From Lathyrus oleraceus (Eukaryota > Streptophyta > Magnoliopsida > Fabales > Fabaceae): a stretch of DNA of 64,000 nucleotides. Below the pieces are notes generated by a model, which saw nothing but the letters and a program-made list of their open reading frames with translations, was not told the origin of the DNA and did not search any database. A program made the position numbers and the translations under genes. Positions 11,691-23,736 of this stretch are shown in pieces. The DNA is taken from contig NC_066585.1 of NCBI RefSeq assembly GCF_024323335.1, positions 180,810,294 through 180,874,293 of the forward strand, given 5' to 3'. Every line of letters starts with the position of its first letter. Position 1 is the stretch's first letter.

Positions 11691-13018
11691 GTTCATACTC
11701 CTAAAATAAAGAAAGAGAAGAAAGTTACCTTATGGAAAGATGAAAAGGCGACCAATACAGCGAGAAAACTGGTCTCCACTAAAAGCGCCGATTCAAGTCC
11801 AGATGCAGACGCCTTAAAAGTAAGTTTACTTTGCTTCATCCTTTTTATGTCATTTTTCTAAGCATTGGCGCTTGAATTTTGCAGGAAAAGCCATCGACCA
11901 AACTTGTGTCGACTTTTAAAGGTCCAACGCTCCCAACTACCAGCTCTCCCACCAATCAAACTAACCCCATTACAGAAGTTACTGAAGAGCTCGATAATCC
12001 CAAAGAAGTGGGTGACAACATATCCCATGATTTGACTGACAAAGCTCGTCCTTATGAATTTACTTCCTCGACATTTGATGATGAAGGGGGACATGACATG
12101 GATATGGATGCAACTTCTTAAGGGGAAACCTTCGAGTGGTAAGAGCCAAGACCTACTCGTCTCCTAATAGCCAAAATCCATCCAACAAAATCTAAAAATT
12201 ATTGTGCCTTTAACCAATGTTGGCCAACCAACCATGGAGACCACACAAAATGTTGAAGAAGAGACTCAAAAAAATTCAAGTACAATGCCAACTTCTTTGC
12301 CCAACAATATTTTGTCCCAAGATGAACTGGCAACCCTGAAGAAAATAAATCCCAGGGCTGATGTAAAAATGATGATGAGCAACAAAAGCAGTTCTATTGA
12401 TAAGTGCTCAAGTTCCTCGACTGTCTTCGGCGAGAATATTGTGCCTGAAACTATTGATGAAGTTCTCCAACAACTAAAATCCCAACTTGAAAGAGTCAAA
12501 CTTTTCAAAGCACTGGAAAAAGATTTTATTTATGGGTATGGCATCAAATAAATCTTGAAAAAACTTGATGTTCCCGATGCCCCCAATGAAGTTGTTGATT
12601 TTGTGGTAGCCTTCAGACCCCAATTCGACCACATCTTAGATGATTTCCAAAGGAAACATGATGTTCAAACTATGATTCTCAACCAATGAATTTGACAAGC
12701 GTACATAACTATTGGAAGAAGCTTTTCGCAAGTAAGGAGAAGATGTTGTTGCCCTAGATGCCAAAATCCTCCTTTGGAAAAAGGAGATTAAAGCATTGCA
12801 GAAAAAGGTGCAAGAAGCTGAAGGCAAAAAGAAGGAAATCTGAAGAGTTAGTCAACTGCAAATAGATGAAGAATCCCAATTTGGAATCTAATACCTGGAG
12901 ACTATCATTGATCTTGAGGTTGAGATTGTAGACCTCGCCTCGATAATTTCTCAAGCCGATCAATGATTGTCTACAACAAAGATCCAATATCATAGGCTCA
13001 AAGCTTATTTCCCCTTCT
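11691..13018 (+). pseudogene. Antisense extra ORF, coiled-coil C-terminal part
   Basis: Exon 1 (11,691-11,819) ends at a GTAAGT donor. A 65-bp intron (11,820-11,884) ends in TTTTGCAG, and the frame continues in phase from 11,885. Then come a Ser/Thr/Pro/Asn-rich linker, a stop at 12,119, a reopened frame from 12,204 (QLKSQLERVK) and a Glu/Lys-rich coiled-coil tail around 12,740-12,850 (WKKEIKALQKKVQEAE), ending near 13,018. The layout (low-complexity linker, then coiled coil) resembles the C-terminal half of plant mobile domain (PMD) proteins. The N-terminal half is missing at the Tekay insertion point. At least four stops or shifts make it a pseudogene. Its place behind a minus-strand integrase suggests the antisense ORF of a Tat element; a captured host gene fragment is the alternative. 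Confidence 0.55.
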
Positions 13019-13286
13019 AGGGATACATTTTATTCTCATTTTCTGTGTAAAGTTTGTATGTCATTTGAAATAATTTTTTTATAATTGTTAGATATACCCT
13101 TTGTGACACTTAGACACTTAAGGACAACATTTTTAGCCTTTTTATATCTGAAGTTATATTTTACTCTGCGTTAATATGTATCTCCTGTAATATAGGCCTA
13201 TATTGTTTTAAATATTTTCCATTTATCTGCATGATTTGACCCTCAGGGGTCAATTCTTCGACTTCATATGCATTGTTTGTAAATAC
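13019..13286. other. Spacer between antisense ORF and integrase
   Basis: A/T-rich sequence between the converging antisense ORF and the integrase C-terminus. It may hold the 3' ends of both transcripts. I find no LTR, PPT or coding motif. Confidence 0.4.
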
Positions 13287-16200
13287 TTACAGAATCCTAA
13301 ATGGTCCTTCCCAATTTGGAGACCACTTGCCAGAAGTTCTGTCTTTCTTATCCATAGGCAGGATGACTTTCCAAACTAAGTCCCCCAACATGAAATTCTT
13401 TAGCTTAACTTTATTATTATAAGCCTTGGTTACCCTTTCTTTTTGCCTCATTAATATATCTAGAGCAACCAATCTTTCTTCATCCAAGTCACTTAACTCG
13501 TCTAACATCATACACAATAGTATTCAGTTGGAAAAATCTATTTGCCTTTGAATTCTAACTGACTGCAAATGAATTTCTAAAGGGAGTATTGTATCATGAC
13601 CGTAAACAAGTCGAAACAATGTGGAATTAGTCAATCCTTTGGGAGAGTTTCGACATGCCCACAACACTTGATTTAAAGTTCTATGCCAATTCCTTAGCTT
13701 CTGACCCACATTATTTTTTATTAAACCAATCACTATCTTGTTATTCGCTTCGACCTGACCGTTATCTTGGGCATAATAAGGTGTCGAAGTTTGTAGTTTA
13801 AAACCAACTTTTGAGGCAAACTCCACCATTTTCACCCTGTAAAAATCGAGCCTTGGTTAGTGGTAATAGTCGCAGGTATTCCAAATCTATATATAATATG
13901 ATTTTGGCTTAAACTAATCACTTCTTCTTGGTCGATATTAGACAAAGGGATAACTTCTATCCACTTAGTGCAAATCTATCCTAACCAAGATGTACCTATT
14001 CCCTTTCAACGATGAGGGCTTAATTTTTCCAATTATGTCTAAAGCCCATCCTCTAAAAGGCCATGGCTTGACTATTGAGTGCAATTCACTTGCATGCACA
14101 TGTTGGATACCTCAATGCTTTTCGTATTCCTGATAGCCTTTGGCGACATCTATGCAATCTTTCAACATAGTTGGTCAATAAACTCCCAGTCAAAATAGTA
14201 ACCATTTCATTTTATGGCATGCTGAATGAGAGTCACGTGATCCTCTATGTACCTTGGATATTTCTAAATGTCCTTTACTCTCGCCAAGGCACTTAAGAAG
14301 TATTCCTTCAGGAGTTTTCTTAAATAATTCATTCCCCATAGTTACATAACTTATGGCTCTGTATTTAACCTTACAACCAGTCACTCCTGTTGGATTTCCC
14401 AAGTATTTAACAATGGGTTTTTGCCAATCATTATCTAACATTAAGTAAATGGCCAAAACTTCGTAAGTCTCAAAATCTTCAAAAAAACTCATATTTTTCT
14501 AAATTTGTTGTAATCTCAGTTTCATCTACCCCCCCCCCCCCCCCCCCCCGACACACACACACATATAATTTTGACATTGACAAAGCCTCTGAAGATCATC
14601 TTATCTCTTACCTTGACCAACTCCTATAATCTCTCCTTAGAGATTTTGTAACCTGAAGCTATTTGGGCTAAGTCATTGCTTCTTGATTCTTCTGTTGATG
14701 TACATTCTTGATAGAGATATGGCCAAAATGTTTTAGCAAGGAGTTGACCCTGACAAAATATATCATCAAGTTCTCTTTGATGTATTTATACTCTTTTCTT
14801 AGTTGTCTAACCACCAACTCTGAGTCTCCTTTTATTTCATCATCTCTTTCCCCCATATCCAATAAAATTCAAAGTCCAGTTATTAGGGCTTCATATTCAA
14901 CCTCATTATTCGAACAAAAACCTTTGATTCTAAACTTGAACTTGGTTGGTATGCCCTCTGGTGAAATCATGAATACTCCAACTTCAATTCCATCTCTATG
15001 TATGAAATCATCGAAGTATAGTTTCCACAACTTGGCACCTATATATTCTTCTATTGCCTCAACCACTGAGTGGTCGACAATGAAGTATGCGACAATTTGT
15101 CATTTTAATGCTTTCAAATGACAATAAGTCAATGAGTATTCAGTGAGTGCTAAATTCCACTTGCCTATTCGACTATGTAACATAGGCTTCAATAACACAT
15201 GTTTAATAACATCAAAGTGAGAGTAAACATAAACATCAAATGGTTTTATATAATGCTTAAGTTTTATACATGAGAAGTATAGCCATAAACATGATTTTTC
15301 ACGTGCGTTATACCTAGTCTCTGCATCAATGAAGATTCAACTGAGGTAATAAATGGCTCTTTCTACGCCAGTTTCATCCTCTTGAGCTAACATACTTCCT
15401 ATGGTCGAATCTGACGCAGCTATGTATAATTTCATACTTTTATTTCTACTTGGAGGCAACAAGGCCGAAGGATTCATCAGATATTCTTTAATTTTGTCGA
15501 AATCCTCATGCTACTCACTCCTCCAAACAAAGTCACTCTCTTTCTTGAGTCGAAGTAATGGCGAGAACGACTGAGTCTTGCCACTTAAGTTGGAGATCAA
15601 TCTTCTTAGGAAATTTATTTTCCCCAACAAATACTGAAGTTGCTTCTTTGTAGAAGGAAACTTGATATCCTCAATTGCTTTTGTCTTGTTTTGACGGATC
15701 TCTATGCCTTTTTTGTGCACCACAAAATCCAATAAGTCTACTGCATGAACATAGCAAGCACACTTTAATGGATTCATTTTTAATCTGTATTTCCTCATCC
15801 TCTGAAAGAAGTGTTGAAGATATCCTAAGTGACCATTTTCTGATGAGGATTTTATGACTATATCATCTATATAAACTTGCATGAGAGTCTCAATGAAGTT
15901 ATGAAACATAGAATTCATGGCTCTCTGATAGGATTCCCTAGCATTCTTTAAACCAAAGGACGTTACTACCCACCCATAAGTTCCTAATGCACCTAGGCAT
16001 CGAAACACCATCTTAGGCACATCTTCTTCAGCTATAAAGATCTAGTTATAGCTATAATATCCATCTAGCATGCTTAAGTACTCATGACCTGCGACTGAAT
16101 CTACTAGCATTTCTGCCACATGCATCGGGTATTCTTCCTTATGTGTAGCATTATTTAGATATCTAAATCTATGCAAACTCTAAGAGTTCCATTTGTATTT

Positions 16201-16508
16201 ATAATAGGCGCAATATTATCTAACCATTCGACATACCTGGTCGTTCTAATGAACTTACTCCTGAGAAGCCTTTTGATCTTCGACATAATTTCTGGCGCAA
16301 ACCTTCTCGACAGTTGTTTCACCGGTTTCTTGCCAATTCGAATTGGATGCTTTAACTCTACCATGCTTCGATTTAACCCTGGAATTTCGTTGTAGTCCCA
16401 AGCGAAACAGTCTTTGAGTTCTTTGAGTATTTTGACCACCTTCTTCTTCATGCCTAGTTCAACTTTATCACTGATATATGTTGGTCTCTTCACTGCTCCA
16501 TCACCCAA
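13287..16508 (-). pseudogene. Tat-clade pol remnant: RT, RNase H x2, integrase
   Basis: Starts near 16,508 with the pre-RT segment (GMKKKVVKILKELKDCFAWD) and PVKQLSRRFAPE, then RT to 15,511 with the catalytic box YIDDIVIKS and FGLKNARESYQRAMN. The retroviral-type RNase H at 15,510-15,120 is badly eroded. A second, archaeal-like RNase H follows at 15,066-14,668 (KLYFDDFIHRDGIEVGVFMI, NNEVEYEALITGL). Integrase runs from 14,492 to 13,287, with STPYYAQDNGQVEANNK near the third catalytic residue and a C-terminal domain ending WSPNWEGPF. The many stops and shifts rule out function. A 21-bp poly(C) followed by (AC)n interrupts the region before integrase. Confidence 0.87.
14529..14549. repeat. Poly(C) tract plus (AC)n
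   Basis: Twenty-one consecutive C followed by GACACACACACACA. It lies inside the pol remnant and interrupts the coding sequence. Exact length may be unreliable in any assembly. Confidence 0.9.
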
Positions 16509-16879
16509 ATCTACCTATTCTAGGGGGTATTGGGCCTACATTTTCTTATTTGAATCAAATGGTTATTTTTCAAACCCCAAAGGCTCATTATCATACATAC
16601 AATCGAGCCTTCGGCTTTCCGAAATTGTTGTTTGGCCATTAAGGTCACCTCAAAAGTTATCAGAGTTCTCGATGTTGGCTTCAAAGGTTATATTCTAGAA
16701 TGTTCCAGCCTCTAGGGCCAAATATAATATATTTTTGGCCATGTCAGCCAAAATCTGAGCCAATGAGTCTCACTCATCAATCATTTTCATCAACCATTGT
16801 CCACCCTGTGGGTGACATACTTCCTTCTTCAACATATTAATTCTCCACCTTCTCTTTATCCCAAATGAACCCATGGTTT

Positions 16880-17340
16880 GGATGCAAGTTCAAGAAATAC
16901 ATATAATCTTTTTGAGGAGTATAGACTCCTCAACTACATAACATGGCATAATCTTCGCCAAGTTTCTGTCAAAGTTCTTCTGGCCAATCTTACTGACTTC
17001 AGCCATGTAGTAGCTCTAGTCAGCTTTAATATTTTCCATTATGCCATCTTCACGCCATATAGCAACCCTCTGGTACAGGTTCGAAGGAACCACACCTATT
17101 CCATGAATCCACTCACGCCCAAGTAACAAATTGTAATTAGCATTGGATGTGATTACCATGAATAAAGTTGGCCTAGTGGTGGAGCCAACTGAGAGTTCAA
17201 CTTGGATAACTCCCAGGATGTGACTGGTTTTTCCATCATAATTCTACAAGACCATATTGTAGGGTCTAAGATCAGCTTCTACCTTCCCCATCTTTTTAAA
17301 CAATGAATGGAACATCAAATTGATCGTCGCCACCCGTTAA
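16880..17340 (-). pseudogene. Tat-clade protease region
   Basis: The minus strand decodes, with a few stops, to a segment containing VELSVGSTTRPTLFMV, then NYNLLLGREWIHG and DGIVENIKADQSY. This is the C-terminal part of the aspartic protease and the linker to RT in a legume Ty3/gypsy family. I cannot locate a clean DTG active site upstream. It lies between the gag zinc knuckle and RT, as expected. Confidence 0.65.
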
Positions 17341-18459
17341 CGAAAACTTTGTTGACAACCATGTTATCCACTTTCTCCCTAATGAACAAAGGTTTGAGAT
17401 GATACATCATCCTAGGGCCTGACCTCTAAAAAATGGCCTGTTTCTCCTCAACGATGCCATTATTCATAATGTAATAGCACAAAGGCTTTTGATTTGCAAC
17501 CTCATATTGAATGTAGTTCTCCTTAGTTTGTGACACCTCTAACACTCTATCATACTCTAGCAACACAAAGACTATGCCACAGTTGATTTTTAAGTCATCT
17601 TCAGATTCCTTGTCGAAGTCATCTTTGACCATCTCATCATCTAATTAAGGAGTGTATTCTGGAGTCTTGTCCTCAGGTTGAGAACTTTATTCAGGAACTT
17701 CCTCCTCTAGTTGAGGCTTGTATTCATGTCTTTTCTCCCTTGCCATGGAGCCATCTTTTCCTAGATGTGCTACCCTCATGAACAGTCTTTGGTTAGCTAT
17801 ATTTTTGTCCTCATCACTCTGTTTCCTTGTGTAGGGCCTTTTATGAGTTTTTAACATAGCGATATCACGCTTCGCCACAAGGGCTTCACGCTTAGTTGCA
17901 AAGGCTTCTCTTTCAGCCTTTTTCTTCCTTCGGTGACGCCTCCACTACATTCTTGTAATGGGGTTGTTCCCCTTGTAGTTAAGAGGGATATGTGACTACC
18001 CCTTTGACACCCTCTGATTCTTCTGATCTGGTAACCCTATTTTGGGGTCAATCACCTTCCACTTTAACTTATTTACCCCCTGTTAATTTAAAGGCTTGAC
18101 CTATTTACCTTTGGGCACGTTTGCTGGGGGACGATAAGTTCTTTGATGAGGTTGTCGAAACTACCTCTTGTATTCTTCATTCCTGCAAGCGACATCTCTT
18201 TTGTCTGAAGTGAACCTAGCAATTGGGTTTCCTCATATACTTCTCATGGGATCCAACACTCTAGTATCTTCCAGTTTCTTAGTTACTTCCTCGTTGAAGA
18301 CAATGCTACACCTTAGGCATAACATTATCTCGGAATCACCCGACTTGCAACACTCCAGGAAGTTGATCAAACCCTCCTCAGCTTGAGGTATACCATCTGC
18401 ATCTCTGAATCAACATCCGCAAATATCTACTCACTCTTCTCAACCTCTGTGTCGAAGCC

Positions 18460-20489
18460 CTAAATAGCTTTGCCCATCAATATCTCAACGGGCTCAACAT
18501 AGTGAGCATCCTCAGTTTGTAATGGTTCAATATCCACCTGCATTGATGCCTTTGGCTTCTCGCCAAATTGCAATATGCCTTCCTTTAGAGACTTTTGTAC
18601 CAAATCCATGCAAAGCACACATTGATATGTTTTATGACCCAAAAATTTATGGTACATACAAAAGCCTCTCTTTTTCCTCTGTTCTAAAGGAGGAGTTTTT
18701 AGGCCCGGAGGCACTATTATTTGCCCATCCGTGACTAACAAATCAAAAATATCGTCACGCTTTGTTATATCAAAAGTATATGTTTTTGTAACCAATTTAT
18801 CATTCTTGTTGGGTTCGATAAGGTTTTTCCCATTCGACGACTTCAACAACTTTCATACGTATGAGAGGTCCTGGCTTAAGTTTAGCCATGTTGACCTCAT
18901 TCTCTGAGACATACTCGTCGCCTAGGTCTGAGAGGTACTGGTCTGCCACTATGTACATAACTTTTTTCTTTTTTATGATACTTATTCATTCTAGATTTTT
19001 CAATCTTCAAGTGTTTGACCCGGCGTACCCTGTCTGCCAGCTGTGCCATGTCCCTAAGGTACTGAGTATCTAATTTCTTCCTAATGGAATAATCCAGGAT
19101 GCCTGCAGCCATTTCGACTAGTTCGTGTTCAGGGACTTATGTAAAGCATCTTGCTTTAAGAAGTACAAACCTGTTTAGATAAGCATCAATCGATTCAGGG
19201 ACTTTTTGCCTAACACTAGTCAACTCCTTCAAACTTATTTTCGACTGACCCATGTAAAATTGTTCATGGAACAGTCTCTCCAACTGACTCCATGTTTGAA
19301 CAGAGTATGGAGATAGTATGATGAACCAAGTGAATATGTTCTTTGTAAGAGAATTTGGAAAATACTTCCTTTTTAGATTCTCATTGTTCGCAATGTCACC
19401 GACTTCAGTTTGGTACCTCGCGACATGCTTAACTGTCGACTCACTAGTGTCGCCAACGAACTTAGTAAATTTGGGGATTCTAACCCCTATGTAACTCTAT
19501 TTTTTGAACGTACTCTGACAAAAAGGATATAAAGTTAGGCATGTGGAGTCCCACATTAAAGTTGTTCTGAGCCAAAATATGTTCGACCATATTAGCTATG
19601 TTGTTATGTCCTCCAAATTTGTTTTGTTGGACATTTCAAAGAACCTGACCAACATCTTGGTTTCTCTGAACCATCAAAGGTTTGGGATTGTATTGACCCA
19701 TATGTTCCTATTATTACCTATTTGGGATTGGTTTTGGTCAGAAATCCTTGGTTTTAGCCTACATTCACCTAGACCATCCCATTTTCAGACGTTTCGATCT
19801 GGCCAACGTTTGATATCTGAGGGTTTGTTCAAGGAGGAATTTGAGGCGTGCTAAAAAAATCAGTTATTCACCCCATTTGGTTTGCCAATAGTTCATAGGC
19901 TTGGTTTGTGTTTATAATCAATGGATTGAAAATGGTTCCCATTTGTCGGGTGAAAGTGTTAACCAACTCTAAGTTACTCTCATCCATTTGCTATCTCATA
20001 GCCATCATGGAAGTGGTATTCAAGGATGACATTATATGAGTGATGCAACTTATCCCTCTCGGTCGAGCCATATTATTAGTGGTCGATGCCAAGGCGTTAT
20101 GTGGATTATACGATGATGCAACTGACATTGCATTAGCACTAAAAGTTGACATATTAGTATGAAGGCAAACCATCATCGATGTTGGCATGCCATAAGGGTA
20201 ATCCCTATTGTTCATTGGCATTAAGAACCCAAATAAAGGCCTTGCAACCTCGGGGTTGAATAGGCTATTCCCTGGTTGTGGTTGGGGAGTTATCCCACGT
20301 GATGACACTAGTGCAAGTGGCATTGATGATACCACCGAGGATGTTGTTCTAACGACATTGAATAACCACATCTTCAACCGTCGACATGACTGGTTGTTCT
20401 ACTATATTCCTGGGATTTTTATGTGTATTATTGTTATCTACAGGAGGATGCACCATTTTTGGTAAAGACTTTCCACTTCTTAGACGCAT
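18460..20489 (-). pseudogene. Tat-clade gag remnant
   Basis: Begins near 20,489 with MRLRSGKSLPK, passes a low-complexity N-terminal part, then a capsid-type retrotransposon gag domain at about 19,400-18,900 (IDAYLNRFVLLKARCFT, VPEHELVEMAAGILDYSI, KKLDTQYLRDMAQLADRVR). It ends with a zinc-knuckle-like CMYHKFLGHKTYQC at about 18,640. Several frameshifts and stops separate these blocks. Gag would form the virus-like particle. The start was chosen by its closeness to the primer site and the basic MRLRSGK N-terminus. Confidence 0.82.
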
Positions 20490-20577
20490 ACAATTTATCC
20501 AAAACAATTCATGAACAAGAAACAATTTATAAATGAAACCTATGAGTATATATAAAAGACAAGAGTTTAGCTCATGT

Positions 20578-20596
20578 CCCACTGGGCGTGCTAATT
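20578..20596 (-). other. Primer binding site of Tat element
   Basis: The minus strand reads TTAGCACGCCCAGTGGGAC nine bases downstream of the LTR end. I recognise this leader sequence from legume Ty3/gypsy elements; the tRNA partner is not certain. Confidence 0.6.
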
Positions 20597-20603
20597 TGTT
20601 TAC

Positions 20604-21408
20604 TGTGAAATTTGATAAACAATCACTAGTCTCTTATTAAAGGTTACTTACAAGATCAACTAGAGAATCTTAGAACATGATGCTAAAGGTTTTGTTTTAT
20701 AGTTTTAGTAGAAATGAAATTGATTTCGACTTGGTCGAAATAGTTGTACAAGGAGTGAAAGCGTAATTTTTGACAGTAATAAAAGACAGTGATTTTGTAA
20801 AACAAAGGTAAAGTAACATAATAATGCAGTTAAAGAAAAGATGAAGGTAACTGGGCAAAAATCATAAACTGGAATGAAAATTTTGCATTTAAATAAAAGA
20901 TGGTGTTTCAGGATTGATAAATTCTCTTAGTGAACTTTTCTCTCTAACGCTAGTACTTTGAGTATTAATTGTTGGATAAATAAATCCAGCGTCACCCTTA
21001 GGGATTCAAATGGGCTTAACATCCCAACCCATGGCGCTTAGAGGGAGCTTACAAACTTCGCTTTAAGTGCAGCCCCTGAAAAAGCTCATACTATAAGGAA
21101 ATAAAGTTGCACCCTCATTAACAACAATTGCTTTTAGCTCAATGGTAAGCGCTTGATCCTACATTAATGAGATTTTGTAATGAAATCAAATGAACACCCT
21201 TAATCCTAACACTAGAATCCCTACTTATACCAGGGACTTGGTTATGAATAAGGATTCGTTCTTGGCACAATGTCGACTTCTTTGTAGAGGAAAAAGGTAA
21301 TTGCCATCCCCGCTATTATGAGTACAACCATTTGCACTGAGAGGAAAGAAATCTTTGGCGAGGACAACGTCCTAGAGTTATTTTTGACATGCGTGCCTAT
21401 ACTTTACA
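20604..21408 (-). repeat. 5' LTR of Tat-clade element
   Basis: About 805 bp. On the plus strand it runs from TGTGAAATTTG to CTATACTTTACA, so on the element strand it starts TGTAAAG and ends TTTCACA, fitting the TG...CA rule. The boundary next to the primer site is well placed; the outer boundary is a best guess because no partner LTR is in the window. Confidence 0.55.
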
Positions 21409-21413
21409 GATAA

Positions 21414-22440
21414 GATGGACAAGTTGCAAATGATTTTCTCTATTGCCTCTGTTTCAGGCATCAAATTTGGTCTTGCTTACCAGACTGTTACACCTCCTGC
21501 TGCAATCCTATACCCTAATCTACTGCCGAGGCTACGACAACTGTCTCTGAGGTTGATCAACTTACTACTGCCACTAGCACCATCTGTGAAAGATCAACCA
21601 CATCATTCTACTACTTCGATGAAGAGTGGTCGGGATCATGACCAACATTCCCCTTTGGAGGAGGGTTACCCTAAACGGGTCAGTGTTTCCGAATGTGCTG
21701 CTTTAGGGTCAGCTACTCCTTTCCTTTGACTACCCGCCATTTTCCTACCCAGGTTTCATCGCACTCCCGAGGAAGTTGCTGTTGTTTTGTTTGTGAAGGA
21801 TCTATCCTTTGTCCAAAATCTTTTTGACAACCTCTCTATTCTCCTTAATGTTGTTAGCCGAGGTGACGTCTTGACCGTGGGTAATCCTTCAAAGGATAGG
21901 GATACCTAGAAGGGGAAATGCGAAGACATGGATAAAAAATACTCTAAATTCCAGGAGATATCTGTTCTCCAAGAGAAAGTCATATGTGCTGAGGCTTTGT
22001 AGTAGGAGGTGAATATCCATGCTTCTCTTTTTACCTTGGCTGTCGCGATTGCCGATTTGGAGTCATCCCTCGAAGTAGAAAGGAAGCGGAAGTTTCACAT
22101 TCACTGTTGTTACAGAGGCAGACCACCATACTGAGGAGGCTCGAAAATCTCTTCAACAAGAAAAGAAGTCCCATGCCGAGGATCAGAGAGCTCATGAGGA
22201 TGATGTGACCTCTTTGATGGAGAAAGTTCATGAGTCTTTTCATCAAACTTTGAAGAATGTGTACGAAGATTCCGACCAGATGATGAATCAGGCTAAAGAC
22301 TTTTGCTCATACGTTCTTATCCCTGTTTCAGAACTGGACCCTTCAAAGTTGCCCCGGAAGGGGCTTGGCTTTATTAGACAACCATGGTGCAACGTCTCAA
22401 AGCGAGGAAACCTGACATTTTTCTCCTTTTTTTCGTAATG
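21414..22440 (+). pseudogene. Decayed coiled-coil coding remnant
   Basis: Unrecognised plus-strand coding debris. From about 22,000 the frames decode to charged helical sequence, clearest at 22,205-22,380 (SLMEKVHESFHQTLKNVYED, then FCSYVLIPVSELDPSKLP). The composition and the acidic C-terminus resemble tails of plant mobile domain or transposon-borne ORFs, including the antisense ORF at 11,691-13,018. There are several shifts and stops. It starts right after the Tat LTR and has the same antisense orientation, so it may be the extra ORF of a neighbouring element. Confidence 0.35.
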
Positions 22441-23277
22441 TTGGTCAAACTTTCATGCCTTGATAAAAATGACAATATTTAAATATATACTTACATTAAT
22501 CCTTGATGTCTTTATTTAGATTTGCGTGCTTGATATATTGTATTTCTTCTTTATGGTAAGTCCACCTTATCTTTTGTTAGTCTCCTCGCCTTGAATTGAT
22601 TGACACGTTATTATTGTGTAAAAACTTACTTTTTGTTCCTGCAATAATTGATTGACAATAATTGATTGACACATTATTATTGCTGGTTTTCGACGTGTCC
22701 ATTGAACTTTGTAGTCCCAACAAAAGTTTCGTCGTTACTAGCTCCGAATAGGAAGAGTTATTGTGATTCTTCAACGTTGCTAGAAACTGTTCCTAACCAA
22801 AGGTAGGCCTCATGTCCCTTCTCTCAGGGTTGACCTAGTTCGGGATAGATGTTTTCGGGCTCGCCGCCTATGCTTTTGAAATCACTAGTTATGAGGGGGT
22901 GCCCCAGCTACGCTTTAAAGCGTGTTCATCAAATGTGGAATTTGCCGTAGAAGAGCGACTTATGCCATCCTGTAGGGGATTATAATACCCTTTAAGATCG
23001 CAATATCTCATAGTTAGCAGATTAATTATTGAAATTGCACAAAACTTTATGAAGTACTTAACTCTTCGAGAAAGTTACAGTGGTAGTATGTTATATTTCC
23101 TCCTTACTTATTTTTCGACTGACTGTGCAATCGGAATAAAAGAAGAATCGTTGACCTTCGCCTCCTCTTACAAAGCCGCAACATGATTGCCTTGGAAAGC
23201 AGCTGTCTCCTTCTAAAATTTACAACATTTCGACTTTATATCTTCGCATTTTCCATTCCACGGACGTATATTCCGCC

Positions 23278-23281
<4 letters not shown>
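22441..23281. other. Intergenic sequence upstream of F-box gene
   Basis: No recognisable gene. A 14-bp unit (ATAATTGATTGACA) is duplicated at about 22,643-22,670. The rest resembles old repeat debris and then the promoter region of the F-box gene. Confidence 0.4.

Positions 23282-23332
<51 letters not shown>
23282..23332. repeat. (TA)n microsatellite in F-box promoter
   Basis: About 51 bp of TA repeats, roughly 400 bp upstream of the F-box start codon. A reading frame through it gives only alternating Tyr-Ile and is not a gene. Confidence 0.95.
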
Positions 23333-23337
<5 letters not shown>

Positions 23338-23653
23338 ATATATTGATAAACAATACACAAAGATTATTCCTTTTTTAAACGTAGAAAGAACACCTTCTAT
23401 GCTGCCGATTCTTCATCCTCAGGCATTCCATTTCCACTCATACCAACACAAACCAACCCCAACTCGTCTTTTCATTTCGATATGCAAATCATCACATCAC
23501 AACTCACAACTCACTCGTCAAACCAGGTATTCTAAATCTCATCTCCCCAATCAATTTCATCCCTCTTTTTCTTCATCTAGGTTTTCTCTTCTCAACCGTT
23601 CCCCTCCCATCACAATCCAACACGCCGTTGCTTGGATTTGAAAATCTCGCCAT

Positions 23654-23718
23654 GTAATTTCTCAATTACTTTTTCTTTACAATCATTCAATTCGCTGCTG
23701 TTTTTTATGCTCAACTAG
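23654..23718 (+). other. Possible 5' UTR intron of F-box gene
   Basis: A GTAATT donor after CGCCAT and a T-rich stretch ending in CAACTAG fall 18 bp upstream of the start codon. At 65 bp it is short for a plant intron. It is proposed only because of the matching splice consensus and the T-rich content. Confidence 0.3.
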
Positions 23719-23736
23719 GTAATTAGCGGAATAACG

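Larger units (their letters stand above)
11691..21408 (-). mobile_element. Tat-clade Ty3/gypsy element, degenerate
   Basis: On the minus strand the order is 5' LTR (20,604-21,408), primer site, gag, protease, RT-RNase H-second RNase H-integrase, then an ORF on the opposite strand (11,691-13,018). A second RNase H and an extra ORF downstream of pol on the antisense strand are both established traits of the Tat clade. No 3' LTR is visible between integrase and 11,690. The Tekay-like element has cut the element there, so its left end is either displaced or lost. All frames are broken, so the copy is old. The boundary with the antisense ORF is an inference from known Tat structure. Confidence 0.7.

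Noticed and set aside
21125..21165. tRNA-like stretch (TAGCTCAATGGTAAGCGCTTG)
   Set aside because: It resembles a D-arm/A box, but no B box, anticodon arm or acceptor pairing follows; it lies in a Tat LTR.
23183..23641. 152-codon plus-strand frame with a run of Tyr-Ile
   Set aside because: It translates a TA microsatellite and promoter/5' UTR sequence of the F-box gene; no domain, and the real start lies downstream.
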